This document shows, one piece after another, positions 14,181-21,442 of a stretch of DNA of 21,442 bases. The stretch's first letter is position 1; every line of letters starts with the position of its first letter. The DNA lies in the NCBI GenBank assembly GCA_002396205.1, contig DGXB01000086.1, forward strand, positions 1 to 21,442, read 5' to 3'. Under the pieces are notes generated by a model that had not been told where the DNA came from, made no database searches, and was given only the letters and a program-made list of their open reading frames with translations. Source of the stretch: Bacteroidales bacterium UBA4243. GTDB lineage: Bacteria; Bacteroidota; Bacteroidia; Bacteroidales; F082. The translations under genes were made by a program, and so were the position numbers.

Positions 14181-15335
14181 ATGAGACACATCCTTCCAAT
14201 TCTGGCCTTTTGCCTCGCTTTGGGGGCTTGCGGCAACGCAGACCAACCGAAGCAAACCGTTGAAGCCAAGACTGACACCATCATCACGCGCACAGTGATT
14301 TATCGCCCTGGCGACTACAATTCGACCAACTATCGCATCCCAGCCATCATTACGGCTAAGGACGGCTCGTTGGTCATCGCCACCGACAAACGCAAATTCA
14401 ACGATGCTGACCTGCCCGAAGACATCGATATCCTTATTAATAGAAGCACTGATGGCGGCCGCACCTGGAGCGAACCCTACACATTGGTCGAAGGCCAAGG
14501 GGTAGGGAAGGGCTTCGGCGACTGCGCCCTCGTGCACACCAACGACGAAGGTGGCCTCTTGGCGGCTTTTGTGGGCGGCTGTGGCTTTTGGCAGGGCAGA
14601 CCCGAAAACCCACTGCGGACCTATATCGCAAGGAGTTACGACAATGGCCAGACCTGGACCGAGCCTAAAGACATCACCGATGAACTTTATGGTGCGAAAT
14701 GTCCCAACGAAGTGAGTCGCACTTGGTGGTCGGCCTTCTTCGCATCCGGTAACGGCCTGCTGACCTCTACGGGACGCATCATGTTTGTCCTCGCCGTGCG
14801 CGACACCGAGGAATGGGCAGCCTGCAACTATGTGGTTTATTCCGACGACAATGGAGAGACATGGCAAATTTCGGGTCGTGCCTCGCAACGCGGCGACGAG
14901 GCCAAGGTGGTGGAGTTGGCCGACGGCCGCATACTGATGAGCATCCGCCACGAAGGCGAACGGTGGTACAACATCTCTGACGATGGCGGTGCCACATGGC
15001 AGCCCGAGACCTCCGCCTGGCCCGACCTTGTGGCTACTGCCTGCAACGGCGACATTATTCGCTATTCGTCTATAAAGGATGGCGATGAAAAGAACATCCT
15101 GCTCCATTCCTTGCCTTGCGCCGAAGGGCGAAAGAACGTGACGGTTTACGTCAGTTATGACGAAGGCAAGACTTGGCCTGTGAGCAAGTGCATCGTTCCT
15201 TACGATGCAGCATATTCCTCGCTATGCATCTTGCCCGACCACAGCATAGGTCTTTACGTGGAGGAGTCCAACAGCGACTCGCTGGGTTATTCCATGGTGT
15301 TCTATAATTTCGGTTTGGAATGGTTGGAGAAGTGA
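14181..15335 (+). CDS. GH33 exo-alpha-sialidase, lipoprotein (384 aa)
   Basis: This is a probable surface or periplasmic enzyme that removes terminal sialic acid from glycans. A lipoprotein signal ends in the lipobox LGAC (C17). The fold is a six-bladed propeller with five Asp-box motifs: STDGGRTW (89-96), SYDNGQTW, SDDNGETW, SDDGGATW and SYDEGKTW. YRIP (51-54) is the sialidase FRIP motif and supplies the first arginine (R52). Other expected catalytic positions are an aspartate at 75-77, glutamate 240 or 245 in GDEAKVVEL, R256, R317 in GRKNVTV, and nucleophile Y345 in YSSLCIL. Assignment is by motif position, not by alignment. It lacks the N-terminal carbohydrate-binding domain seen in longer Bacteroides sialidases. 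No sialic acid transport or catabolism gene is adjacent, so the product may be shared or used through genes elsewhere. Confidence 0.9.
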   Translation: MRHILPILAFCLALGACGNADQPKQTVEAKTDTIITRTVIYRPGDYNSTNYRIPAIITAKDGSLVIATDKRKFNDADLPEDIDILINRSTDGGRTWSEPYTLVEGQGVGKGFGDCALVHTNDEGGLLAAFVGGCGFWQGRPENPLRTYIARSYDNGQTWTEPKDITDELYGAKCPNEVSRTWWSAFFASGNGLLTSTGRIMFVLAVRDTEEWAACNYVVYSDDNGETWQISGRASQRGDEAKVVELADGRILMSIRHEGERWYNISDDGGATWQPETSAWPDLVATACNGDIIRYSSIKDGDEKNILLHSLPCAEGRKNVTVYVSYDEGKTWPVSKCIVPYDAAYSSLCILPDHSIGLYVEESNSDSLGYSMVFYNFGLEWLEK

Positions 15336-15351
15336 AAAAAGGTATTCCAGC

Positions 15352-15382
15352 GTTGCGGATTGAAGAATAACCCTTACCTTTG
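15352..15382 (+). promoter_or_regulatory. Promoter for the small lipoprotein gene
   Basis: TTG at 15353-15355 and TACCTTTG at 15375-15382 are separated by 19 bases, matching the Bacteroidota -33/-7 layout. The expected transcript start near 15389 precedes the chosen start codon at 15413, and it excludes a longer frame opening with TTG at 15380. Confidence 0.6.
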
Positions 15383-15412
15383 CAGAAAATTTACTCACAA
15401 AACAAGAATGTA

Positions 15413-16015
15413 ATGAACAAATCAATGAAAATGTGGATGATGGCCGCCATCCTTTTCTGCGGCTTAGGTTTTGTTGGCTGTGGCAATAACGACACCAAGC
15501 AACAACCCAAAGAGGAAAACAAGCAAGTCGTTGACAATAAGGTTGATGCCGCTGCTTGCGATGCTGCCGTGGCCGACTATCTGGTGAATGTCATCGGCAA
15601 AAACTATGTCGAAGGAGAACTCTGCATCCCTTCTCCTTTTGTCATTAGTGCCGATTATGGTAATCCTGAGGATGTTAAGGTTTGGGGCGATTTCTGGGTA
15701 TTCAACTACAACCAGTCGGGCGACACGCTGAAGACCGTTTCGGGAGGCAGCCATCCTGGCTTGATGCATCTTAAGAAGACTGACAAAGGTATGGAAGTGA
15801 CCAGCTTCGAAGTCGTTGAGGACGGCGCTGGCAACCTTGAAAGTGCCAAGAGGATCTTTGGCGACCAGTATGAAGCCTTCCATGAGGTCAACAGCAACCA
15901 AGAGAAACGCGAGAGCATCAGGTTGCAGTTCATTGCCGACTATGTGAAGAAGAACAACCTTCCGGTCAAGATGGTGCAAGACTTTGGCTGGCCTGCCGTT
16001 GAATTGCCGAAATGA
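15413..16015 (+). CDS. Lipoprotein of unknown function (200 aa)
   Basis: A lipoprotein signal (MNKSMKMWMMAAILFCGLGF) ends at lipobox GFVGC with C23. A low-complexity polar linker (NNDTKQQPKEENKQ) follows, then a mixed alpha/beta domain from about residue 45 to the end. Its aromatic segments include VWGDFWVFNYNQSGDTL and GGSHPGLMHLK. I do not recognise a named family; the size and layout suggest a small ligand-binding or NTF2-like fold, which is a guess. Start 15413 is chosen because the promoter-like box lies at 15352-15382. It is convergent with the AraC-type gene, with only six bases between the two stops and no visible terminator. It has its own promoter and may be functionally independent of the sialidase. 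Confidence 0.8.
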   Translation: MNKSMKMWMMAAILFCGLGFVGCGNNDTKQQPKEENKQVVDNKVDAAACDAAVADYLVNVIGKNYVEGELCIPSPFVISADYGNPEDVKVWGDFWVFNYNQSGDTLKTVSGGSHPGLMHLKKTDKGMEVTSFEVVEDGAGNLESAKRIFGDQYEAFHEVNSNQEKRESIRLQFIADYVKKNNLPVKMVQDFGWPAVELPK

Positions 16016-16021
16016 AACCCT

Positions 16022-16930
16022 TCAGCTGTTCCGATACTGGTTCGGCGTCATGCCCGTGTGCTTCTTGAAATACTTGAAGAAAAACGATGGGTTGGCGAAA
16101 TTCAGTTCGTCGGAGATTTCCTTGATGCACAAGTCGCTGTGTTTCAGCATTTGCTTCGCTTCAAGGATGACATATTGGTCGATCCATTCGGGAGCCGATT
16201 GCCCACTGGTCTCTTTCACGATTTTTGAGAGGTATTTGGGCGTGATGCAGAGTTCGTCGGCATAAAAACCCACGCCACGTTCCTTGAGGTGGTGGCGCGA
16301 GACCAAATCCACGAAGCGTTCAAAGACAATTTTGTGACGTGTCGAGGCGGGACGCTCCTCTTCGCTTTGTTTTTGTAGCCGCTGGTTAAGGAAACTTCCG
16401 AAAGTGAAGAAAGCCGATGAAATAAGGTGGCTAACACTTTCTTTGGCATAGGCATAATCTGAATGTATGATGCTGTTGATGAGGTGGATATGCTCTTGCA
16501 CCAAGTTGAGTTCGTCGGCTTGTAGGGTGAAGCAGGGATTATCGAGTATGGTGATGGCTTCATTGAGCATTTTGCTGATGTCGGAACGGAATTGGTCGAG
16601 AAACCGAGTCGAAACGGCAATGATGGTCAGAGTGGCCGCTTTTTCCGATGGCTTTGATTCGAGGCGGATGATGTTTTGGGGCAAGTTGAGCAGCATCATC
16701 CCCTCGTGAATCTCGTATTCCTTCAAGTTGATGCTGCACTTGAAACTGCCTTTCTTGCAAAACGCCGCCACATATGCGTCAACGCGACACGGATAGCGCA
16801 ACAGGTCGTAGTTGGCTTCGTTGGTGCGCTCGGCCAAGATGAAGTCGTCACCTATATTAATAATGTTGTCAGTCAAAAACAATTCCTTTGCCCGCGCAAT
16901 GCTGAAACTGTTGTATCCTTTTGTTTCCAT
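16022..16930 (-). CDS. AraC-family transcriptional regulator (302 aa)
   Basis: The N-terminal half (about 20-190) looks like a cupin-type sensing and dimerisation domain (VDAYVAAFCKKGSFKCSINL, then EYEIHEGMMLLNLPQNIIRL). The C-terminal 100 residues hold the two AraC helix-turn-helix units. The first, at about 221-241, contains GFYADELCITPKYLSKIVKE; the second, at about 268-290, contains CIKEISDELNFANPSFFFKY. These are followed by the family signature FKKHTGMTPNQYR. It is divergently transcribed from the TolC-HlyD-ABC-2 operon across a 156-bp region containing repeated GGTCGAAA half-sites, so it is likely the operon's regulator and perhaps its own. Regulators of this type often respond to small hydrophobic compounds; the ligand here is unknown. 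Confidence 0.92.
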   Translation of the reverse strand: METKGYNSFSIARAKELFLTDNIINIGDDFILAERTNEANYDLLRYPCRVDAYVAAFCKKGSFKCSINLKEYEIHEGMMLLNLPQNIIRLESKPSEKAATLTIIAVSTRFLDQFRSDISKMLNEAITILDNPCFTLQADELNLVQEHIHLINSIIHSDYAYAKESVSHLISSAFFTFGSFLNQRLQKQSEEERPASTRHKIVFERFVDLVSRHHLKERGVGFYADELCITPKYLSKIVKETSGQSAPEWIDQYVILEAKQMLKHSDLCIKEISDELNFANPSFFFKYFKKHTGMTPNQYRNS

Positions 16931-16940
16931 TCGTTGAAAT

Positions 16941-17043
16941 TTTCGACAAAAATAGATAAATCTTTTTTATTATTGGTCGAAAAATATGAATATTTCGACC
17001 TTTAGATATTTTTTGGTGAAAATATTATTCCTTTTGGTCGAAA
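16941..17043. promoter_or_regulatory. Candidate AraC operator with phased GGTCGAAA half-sites
   Basis: The shared intergenic region holds GGTCGAAA at 16975-16982 and 17036-17043, a one-mismatch copy GGTGAAAA at 17015-17022, TTTCGACC (inverse) at 16993-17000 and TTTCGACA at 16941-16948. The three direct sites are 40 and 21 bases apart, so they fall on one face of the helix, as AraC-family dimers prefer. GGTCGAAA (16975) and TTTCGACC (16993) also form an inverted pair. A weak -7-like TTTCTTTG for the exporter lies at 17053-17060, just after the last site, which would fit activation. All binding is inference. Confidence 0.6.
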
Positions 17044-17086
17044 AAGAAGCCCTTTCTTTGCAGCATCGAACAAAAAGGAATAGAAA

Positions 17087-18607
17087 ATGAATAAAGTATT
17101 GAAAAACAGTGTGTTGGTGATTGCGTTTTGTGCGGTTTCGCTGACGATGCCTGCGCAAAGGATGCTCACTTTGGACGAGTGCCGACGGCTCGCCCTCGAG
17201 AACAACAAGAAACTGAAAGTGGCCGAGGAGGAGGTCGACAAGGCTCGTTACGAAATGTATGCCTCCTACGCCAATTACCTGCCCAAAGTGTCGGCAACGG
17301 GCACTTATATGCACAATAGCAGAAACCTCCAATTGCTGAGCGATGAGAATATGGCTGCGCTCAACAGCATAGGGACAACGGCGCAGGGCGAAATTGATGC
17401 CTATCGCGAGCAGGTGCTGGCTGTTTACAACAACGACCCCATGGCCGTGGTTTCGTGGGCACTTTTGCAGCACGACCCAACCTTGAACAAGTTGGTCACC
17501 GACCTGATGAGCCTTGATGTGGAAGGGTCGCTGAACCAGATTGGTGAACAGGTTTCGGACGCATTCAAGATCGACACCAAGAACGTGATTGCGGGTGTCG
17601 TTTCGGTGCAACAGCCTATCTTCGCTGGTGGCAAGATTGTGGCTTATAACCAGATTACTAAGGACTTGAGAAGTTTGGCCGAGTCGAAGTTGGATATGCA
17701 GCAGCAGGAAACACTGGCCACTACTGAAAAGGCGTATTGGCAGATTGTTTCCGTCGCCAACAAGCTGAAATTGGCCGATAGTTACGCCGAATCGTTGCGC
17801 ACACTGGACAAGGATATGGACAAGATGCTTGCCGCTGGTGTGGCCACCCGTTCCGACCAACTGTCGGTGAAGGTGAAGCTGAATGAGGCTGAGACAGCGC
17901 TGCTGAAGGCGCAAAACGGCCTGACACTCTCGAAAATGCTGCTCTGTCAGATTTGTGGCTTGTCCTTGGACTCCAACATCGTTTTGGCCGACGAGAAACT
18001 TGACGATGTGTTGGTGACCAACGAGGTGCTTCGCTTTTCGGAGAGCGAAATCGAGGCCAACCGACCCGAACTGAAATGTCTTGGTCTGGCCAACGACATT
18101 TATGCCAAAAAGGTGGCTGTGGTGCGTTCCGACTATCTGCCCACGATTGGTGCTTTCGGCAACTATGTGATTAGCAACCCGTCGTGCTTCAACGGCTTCC
18201 AGAACGAGTTTGGCGGGATGTGGAATTTCGGCGTGATGGCCAAAATCCCGATTTTCCATTGGGGCGAGGGCTATAACAAGACGCGAATGGCAAAGGCGGA
18301 AGCGAAAATCCAGCAATACACCTACGATGATACCAAGGAGATGATCATGCTTCAGGTGAGGCAATGCGAAACGCAACTCAACGAGGCTGATGCGCGATTG
18401 AAACAAACACGGGAGAAGTTGGACGATGCCGACGAAAACCTCCGTATGGCGACCGCTGGTTTTCGCGAAGGCGTTGTCGCTTCTTCCGTTCTGGATTTGG
18501 CCCGAACCGCTTGGTTGCAAGCACATTCAGACTACATTGATGCCAAAATCGACCGCATTATGGCAGCTGTCAATCTCCGCAAAGCTGCCGGTGTTCTCAC
18601 AAAATGA
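17087..18607 (+). CDS. TolC-family outer membrane efflux protein (506 aa)
   Basis: This is the outer membrane channel of a tripartite exporter. A signal peptide (about residues 1-24, ending MPAQ) precedes the first conserved stretch, LTLDECRRLALENNKKLKVA. Two homologous halves follow, each with long helical segments and a beta segment. The first half contains YLPKVSATGTYMH and VSVQQPIFAGGKIV, and the second contains YLPTIGAFGNYVI and VMAKIPIFHWGEGYNKTRMA. The long coiled-coil helices end with VNLRKAAGVLT. The YLP and PIF-G motifs in both halves are typical of TolC/OEP proteins, and about 480 mature residues is the usual length. There is an insertion of roughly 60 residues at about 80-150 (DENMAALNSIG ... 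LVTDLMSLD), acidic and helical, which I associate with Bacteroidota members but could not check. It is first in an operon with the HlyD and ABC-2 genes. Confidence 0.93.
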   Translation: MNKVLKNSVLVIAFCAVSLTMPAQRMLTLDECRRLALENNKKLKVAEEEVDKARYEMYASYANYLPKVSATGTYMHNSRNLQLLSDENMAALNSIGTTAQGEIDAYREQVLAVYNNDPMAVVSWALLQHDPTLNKLVTDLMSLDVEGSLNQIGEQVSDAFKIDTKNVIAGVVSVQQPIFAGGKIVAYNQITKDLRSLAESKLDMQQQETLATTEKAYWQIVSVANKLKLADSYAESLRTLDKDMDKMLAAGVATRSDQLSVKVKLNEAETALLKAQNGLTLSKMLLCQICGLSLDSNIVLADEKLDDVLVTNEVLRFSESEIEANRPELKCLGLANDIYAKKVAVVRSDYLPTIGAFGNYVISNPSCFNGFQNEFGGMWNFGVMAKIPIFHWGEGYNKTRMAKAEAKIQQYTYDDTKEMIMLQVRQCETQLNEADARLKQTREKLDDADENLRMATAGFREGVVASSVLDLARTAWLQAHSDYIDAKIDRIMAAVNLRKAAGVLTK

Positions 18608-18610
18608 AAT

Positions 18611-18674
18611 CTTGAACCCTAAATTTTAAATCTTAAATTTTGAATTTTGAATCTTAAATCTTAAATCCCTGATT
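18611..18674. repeat. AT-rich leader repeat before the HlyD-like gene
   Basis: Tandem variants of AAATTTTGAATCTTAAATC fill the 67-bp gap after the TolC gene and end ATCTTAAATCCCT, four bases before the start at 18675. The same ending precedes the permease at 2824. It may aid ribosome access or be a dispersed repeat; no promoter box is evident. Confidence 0.6.
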
Positions 18675-19676
18675 ATGTCCACAATAAAAGAACAAAGAAT
18701 GAACACCTACCTCGCCTTGGGCGTGTTGGCAGGTGTAATTGCGGTGGTTTGCGTCATCGGCATCCTCACATTCCACAAGGAAACGGAATACCTGCAAGGC
18801 CAGGCCGAGGTGACGGAATACCGCGTGTCGAGTAAGGTGCCTGGCCGCATCCTCGAATTTAAGGTGCAAGAAGGCCAAAAGGTGCATAAAGGCGACACTT
18901 TGGCCATTCTCGAAGCCCCCGAAGTGGAGGCAAAGAAGGCACAGGCCGAAGCCGTCGAGCAACAGGCGCTTGCCTTAAGTGCCAAGGCACAGGCAGGTGC
19001 GCGTGAGCCGCAAAAGGAAGGTGCCTACGAGATGTGGCAGAAAGCGAAAGTGGGTGTTGAAATCGCGGAAAAGTCGTTCAGCCGTATCAGCAACCTTTAT
19101 AAGGACGGCGTGGTGACTGCCCAGAAATACGACGAGGTGAAGGCGCAACGCGATGCTGCCATCGCCACCGAGAAAGCGGCCCGATCGCAATACCGTTTGG
19201 CACTCGATGGCGCCCAGGAGGAAGACAAGGAAATGGCCGCCGCCAAGGTGCTTCAGGCGCAAGGTGCTGTGGCTGAGGTGAATTCATATATCCACGAGAC
19301 TTTCCTCACTGCTTATGCCGATGGTGAGGTAACGGAAATCTTTCCGCACCTTGGCGAGCTGGTTGGCACGGGCGCACCGATTATGAACATTGCTCAGATG
19401 GATGACCAATGGGCGAGCTTCAATGTGCGCGAGGATTATTTGAAGGATTTCTACATCGGGTCGGAGTTCGATGCCTATGTTCCTGCCATCGACAGGACGG
19501 TAAGGATGAAGGTCAGTTATATGAAGGACATCGGCGACTTCGCGGCTTGGAAGGCCACCAAGGAAACGGGACAATATGACCTGAAGACCTTCGAGGTGAG
19601 GGCCACGCCACTTTCGGCCACGGGCGACCTTCGTCCGGGAATGAGTGTTATTGTGAAGAAGGAGCACAGGAGATGA
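18675..19676 (+). CDS. HlyD-family periplasmic adaptor (333 aa)
   Basis: This membrane-fusion protein links an inner-membrane transporter to the TolC channel. One N-terminal membrane anchor (about residues 11-33, ALGVLAGVIAVVCVIGIL) is followed by a biotinyl/lipoyl-type half-motif, VSSKVPGRILEFKVQEGQKV, with KGDTLAILEAPE. A long alpha-helical hairpin rich in Ala, Glu and Lys spans about 84-215. The second lipoyl half and beta-barrel contain TAYADGEVTEIFPHLGELVG and NIAQMDDQWASFNVRED. The protein ends LRPGMSVIVKKE, as in other adaptors. The arrangement resembles the adaptor of E. coli YbhG/YhiI-type systems that work with ABC-2 permeases. It overlaps the next permease gene by four bases (ATGA), so they are translationally coupled. 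Confidence 0.92.
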   Translation: MSTIKEQRMNTYLALGVLAGVIAVVCVIGILTFHKETEYLQGQAEVTEYRVSSKVPGRILEFKVQEGQKVHKGDTLAILEAPEVEAKKAQAEAVEQQALALSAKAQAGAREPQKEGAYEMWQKAKVGVEIAEKSFSRISNLYKDGVVTAQKYDEVKAQRDAAIATEKAARSQYRLALDGAQEEDKEMAAAKVLQAQGAVAEVNSYIHETFLTAYADGEVTEIFPHLGELVGTGAPIMNIAQMDDQWASFNVREDYLKDFYIGSEFDAYVPAIDRTVRMKVSYMKDIGDFAAWKATKETGQYDLKTFEVRATPLSATGDLRPGMSVIVKKEHRR

Positions 19677-20854
19677 GTTTCGGAAAGGGCAACAAGCGGG
19701 TGGTTTGGCGCATCGCGCAGCGCGAGGTTGCACGGATGCTTTCGCAGCCGGTCTATCTTTTCTGTATGGTCGTCGCGCCATTGGTGGGCTATGTCTTTTT
19801 CACCACTTTGATGGGGAAAGGGTTGCCGGTCGACATCCCTGTGGGCGTGGTCGACGAGGACAACACCGCCATCACGCGGCAGGTGCTTCGCAATCTCGAC
19901 GCATTCCAGCAAACCGCCATAGTGGAGCAATATGCCAATTTTGGCGAAGCCCGCGAGGCATTGCAACAGGGCAAAATCTACGCCTTCTATTACATCCCTC
20001 AAGGCACGACCGAAAAGGCTTTGTCCAGCAAGCAGCCCAAGGTGTCGTTCTACACCAACGCCGCCTACCTGATTCCCGCCTCGTTGGAATACCGTGATAT
20101 GAAAATGATGGCCGAGTTGGCCTCTGGTGCCATCGCGCGTGAGACGCTTTATGCCAAAGGTTTCACCGACGATCAGGTGATGGGGGTGCTGCAACCCATC
20201 AAAATGGAAATGCACGCCATCGGCAATCCGGGACTGAACTACTCCATCTATCTTTCCAACATTCTGCTGCCGGCAATGCTGATGTTGCTCATTTTTCAGG
20301 TGACGATTTACTCGATTCATAGCGAAGTCAAGGAAGGGACTTCTAAACGCTGGATGGAACTGGCCGAGGGCAATATCCATAAGGCACTGATGGGCAAATT
20401 GTTGCCTCAACTTTTGGTGTGGATTGTGATGGGAAGCACCTATCTTGTGTTGTTGTACGCCTTTTGGGACTTCCCGTTGAGAAGCGGCCTGTGGCCTATG
20501 GCTTTGGCGGCCTTGCTTCTGATACTTGTCTCTCAGGCGTTCGGCGTGTTTTTGTGCGAGTTGTTGCCCTCGTTGCGATGGGCGTTGAGCATCGCCACGC
20601 TTTGGGGCGTGTTGTCGTTCCCGATTTCGGGATTCTCGTTCCCCCAAATCGCGTTCCCGGCACCTTTGCGAGCGTTGTCATACTTGTTTCCGTTGCGGCA
20701 TTATTACCTGATTTATGTCGACCAGGCGCTCAATGGCTTGCCGATGTACTATTCTTACTTGAACTATGCGGCTTTGGTGGCCTTCCTGATTCTGCCATTC
20801 TTGCTGCCTAATCGTTTGAAAAAGTGTCTGTTGGAATATCAATATACGAAATGA
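19673..20854 (+). CDS. ABC-2-type transporter permease (393 aa)
   Basis: This inner-membrane permease matches the ABC2_membrane_3 layout of YbhS/YbhR-type proteins. One membrane segment near residues 28-46 precedes a periplasmic domain of about 150 residues (VDIPVGVVDEDNTAITRQVL, then AREALQQGKIYAFYYIPQG). Five or so further membrane segments lie between about 200 and 380 (LPAMLMLLIFQVTIY, WIVMGSTYLVLLYAF). The motif FPISGFSFPQIAFPAPLRAL is typical of the family's loop before the last helices, and the family end LLPNRLKKCLLEYQY is near the C terminus. It has no nucleotide-binding domain. The start at 19673 overlaps the adaptor stop. A second permease begins one base after its stop, so the two probably form a heterodimeric channel core. 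Confidence 0.9.
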   Translation: MSFGKGNKRVVWRIAQREVARMLSQPVYLFCMVVAPLVGYVFFTTLMGKGLPVDIPVGVVDEDNTAITRQVLRNLDAFQQTAIVEQYANFGEAREALQQGKIYAFYYIPQGTTEKALSSKQPKVSFYTNAAYLIPASLEYRDMKMMAELASGAIARETLYAKGFTDDQVMGVLQPIKMEMHAIGNPGLNYSIYLSNILLPAMLMLLIFQVTIYSIHSEVKEGTSKRWMELAEGNIHKALMGKLLPQLLVWIVMGSTYLVLLYAFWDFPLRSGLWPMALAALLLILVSQAFGVFLCELLPSLRWALSIATLWGVLSFPISGFSFPQIAFPAPLRALSYLFPLRHYYLIYVDQALNGLPMYYSYLNYAALVAFLILPFLLPNRLKKCLLEYQYTK

Positions 20855-20855
20855 A

Positions 20856-21442
20856 ATGAAGTGGTTGCATCATATTCTGGAAATCTTTCGCGAGGAATTG
20901 CACAACTCGCTTTTCGATGAGGGTGTTATCGTGTTTTTCTTCATCGTGCCGTTGCTTTATCCCTTGCTTTATGCTTATCTTTATGGCAACGAGAGCGTTA
21001 GGGAAGTTGCTACCGTAGCGGTCGATTTGGCCAACTCGTCCACAAGTCGTGACTTTTTGCGCAAGGTGGATGCTACAGCGGATGTCGAAATCGTTGGCCA
21101 TTGCGCCGATATGCAGGAGGCGGTGAACCTCATCCACAAACGCCAAGCCTACTGCCTGATTTACATTCCTGCCGACTTCGACCAAGCCTTGATGGAAGGT
21201 CGGCAGGCCATCGTCGAACTGTATTCCGATATGGGCAGTTTGTTGTACTTCAAGGCGGTGCTGTCGTCGTGTACCGAAGTCTCGTTGGCGATGAACAAGG
21301 ACATCAAGGCGCAACGGCTGGTGGGCGCGACCGAAAAGCAGGTCTCCACTTTCGCTTATCCCATTGAATATGAGTATGTCCCGATGTTCAATACACAGAA
21401 TGGCTTCGCCTCATTTCTCATTCCGGCGGTCTTGGTGTTGCT
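20856..21442 (+). CDS. ABC-2-type transporter permease, partial (3' end beyond window)
   Basis: An ATG at 20856, one base after the preceding stop, opens a frame that continues to the window end (195 codons seen). It begins MKWLHHILEIFREELHNSLF and has an early membrane segment (VIVFFFIVPLLYPLLYAYLY). The periplasmic-domain pattern is shared with its neighbour: VATVAVDLANSSTSRDFL, then MQEAVNLIHKRQAYCLIYIP. The last residues visible (FASFLIPAVLVL) start the second membrane segment. Length and layout match an ABC-2 permease paralogous to the gene at 19673. It completes a TolC-adaptor-permease-permease operon. Whether an ATPase gene follows cannot be seen. Confidence 0.85.
   Translation, partial: MKWLHHILEIFREELHNSLFDEGVIVFFFIVPLLYPLLYAYLYGNESVREVATVAVDLANSSTSRDFLRKVDATADVEIVGHCADMQEAVNLIHKRQAYCLIYIPADFDQALMEGRQAIVELYSDMGSLLYFKAVLSSCTEVSLAMNKDIKAQRLVGATEKQVSTFAYPIEYEYVPMFNTQNGFASFLIPAVLVL

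Noticed and set aside
15380..15412. TTG start at 15380 for the small lipoprotein
   Set aside because: The TTG lies in the -7 box, and the ATG at 15413 gives a proper lipoprotein signal.
16970..18526. Minus-strand open frame of 518 codons opposite the TolC gene
   Set aside because: It mirrors the TolC coding sequence, is rich in His and Gln as reverse-frame shadows are, and has no domain; the plus-strand TolC gene is clear.

Overview
The window looks like chromosomal DNA of a Bacteroidota (Bacteroidales-type) bacterium. Three secreted proteins end in the type IX secretion (T9SS) type A sorting domain (YPNPSNG ... CPKGLYF). Start codons lack Shine-Dalgarno sequences. Several genes have the Bacteroidota -7 promoter box TAnnTTTG. 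The sigma-54 activator carries GAFTDA in place of GAFTGA, a variant I associate with this phylum. Species cannot be assigned from the sequence alone.

Layout. (1) 1-5160: two large MacB/FtsX-type ABC permeases, each preceded by a GC-rich inverted-repeat element. (2) 5163-7657: a probable accessory insert. It holds a 33-bp-period repeat array, an AAA/DUF4143 ATPase, a 67-bp relic of a further FtsX-type permease that begins inside the ATPase stop codon, a palindromic repeat, and a RelB/DinJ-PIN toxin-antitoxin pair. (3) 7719-9943: a sigma-54 response regulator and an overlapping histidine kinase with almost no sensor region. The regulator's interdomain linker is encoded by a palindromic repeat. 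(4) 10172-14084: three consecutive secreted proteins with nearly identical T9SS sorting domains, namely an Omp28-like thioredoxin-fold protein with CGPC, a BspA-type leucine-rich-repeat protein, and a smaller Omp28-like protein with CGNC. A clear terminator follows. (5) 14181-16015: a GH33 sialidase lipoprotein and an unrecognised lipoprotein, each with its own promoter-like box. (6) 16022-21442: a divergent AraC-type regulator and an export operon (TolC-like outer membrane channel, HlyD-like adaptor, two ABC-2 permeases, the second cut by the window end). The intergenic region between them holds phased GGTCGAAA half-sites.

How the parts may work together (inference). The FtsX permeases and the two-component pair probably belong to one envelope-stress or export locus of a type common in Bacteroidota, now interrupted by the ATPase and toxin-antitoxin insert. 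The AraC regulator most likely controls the divergent TolC-HlyD-ABC-2 exporter. No ATP-binding subunit for either transporter lies inside the window.

The strongest unusual signals are the 33-bp array abutting the ATPase start, the FtsX relic fused to the ATPase stop, the palindrome inserted in frame in the response regulator, and the phased operator. None of these amounts to a demonstrated new system.
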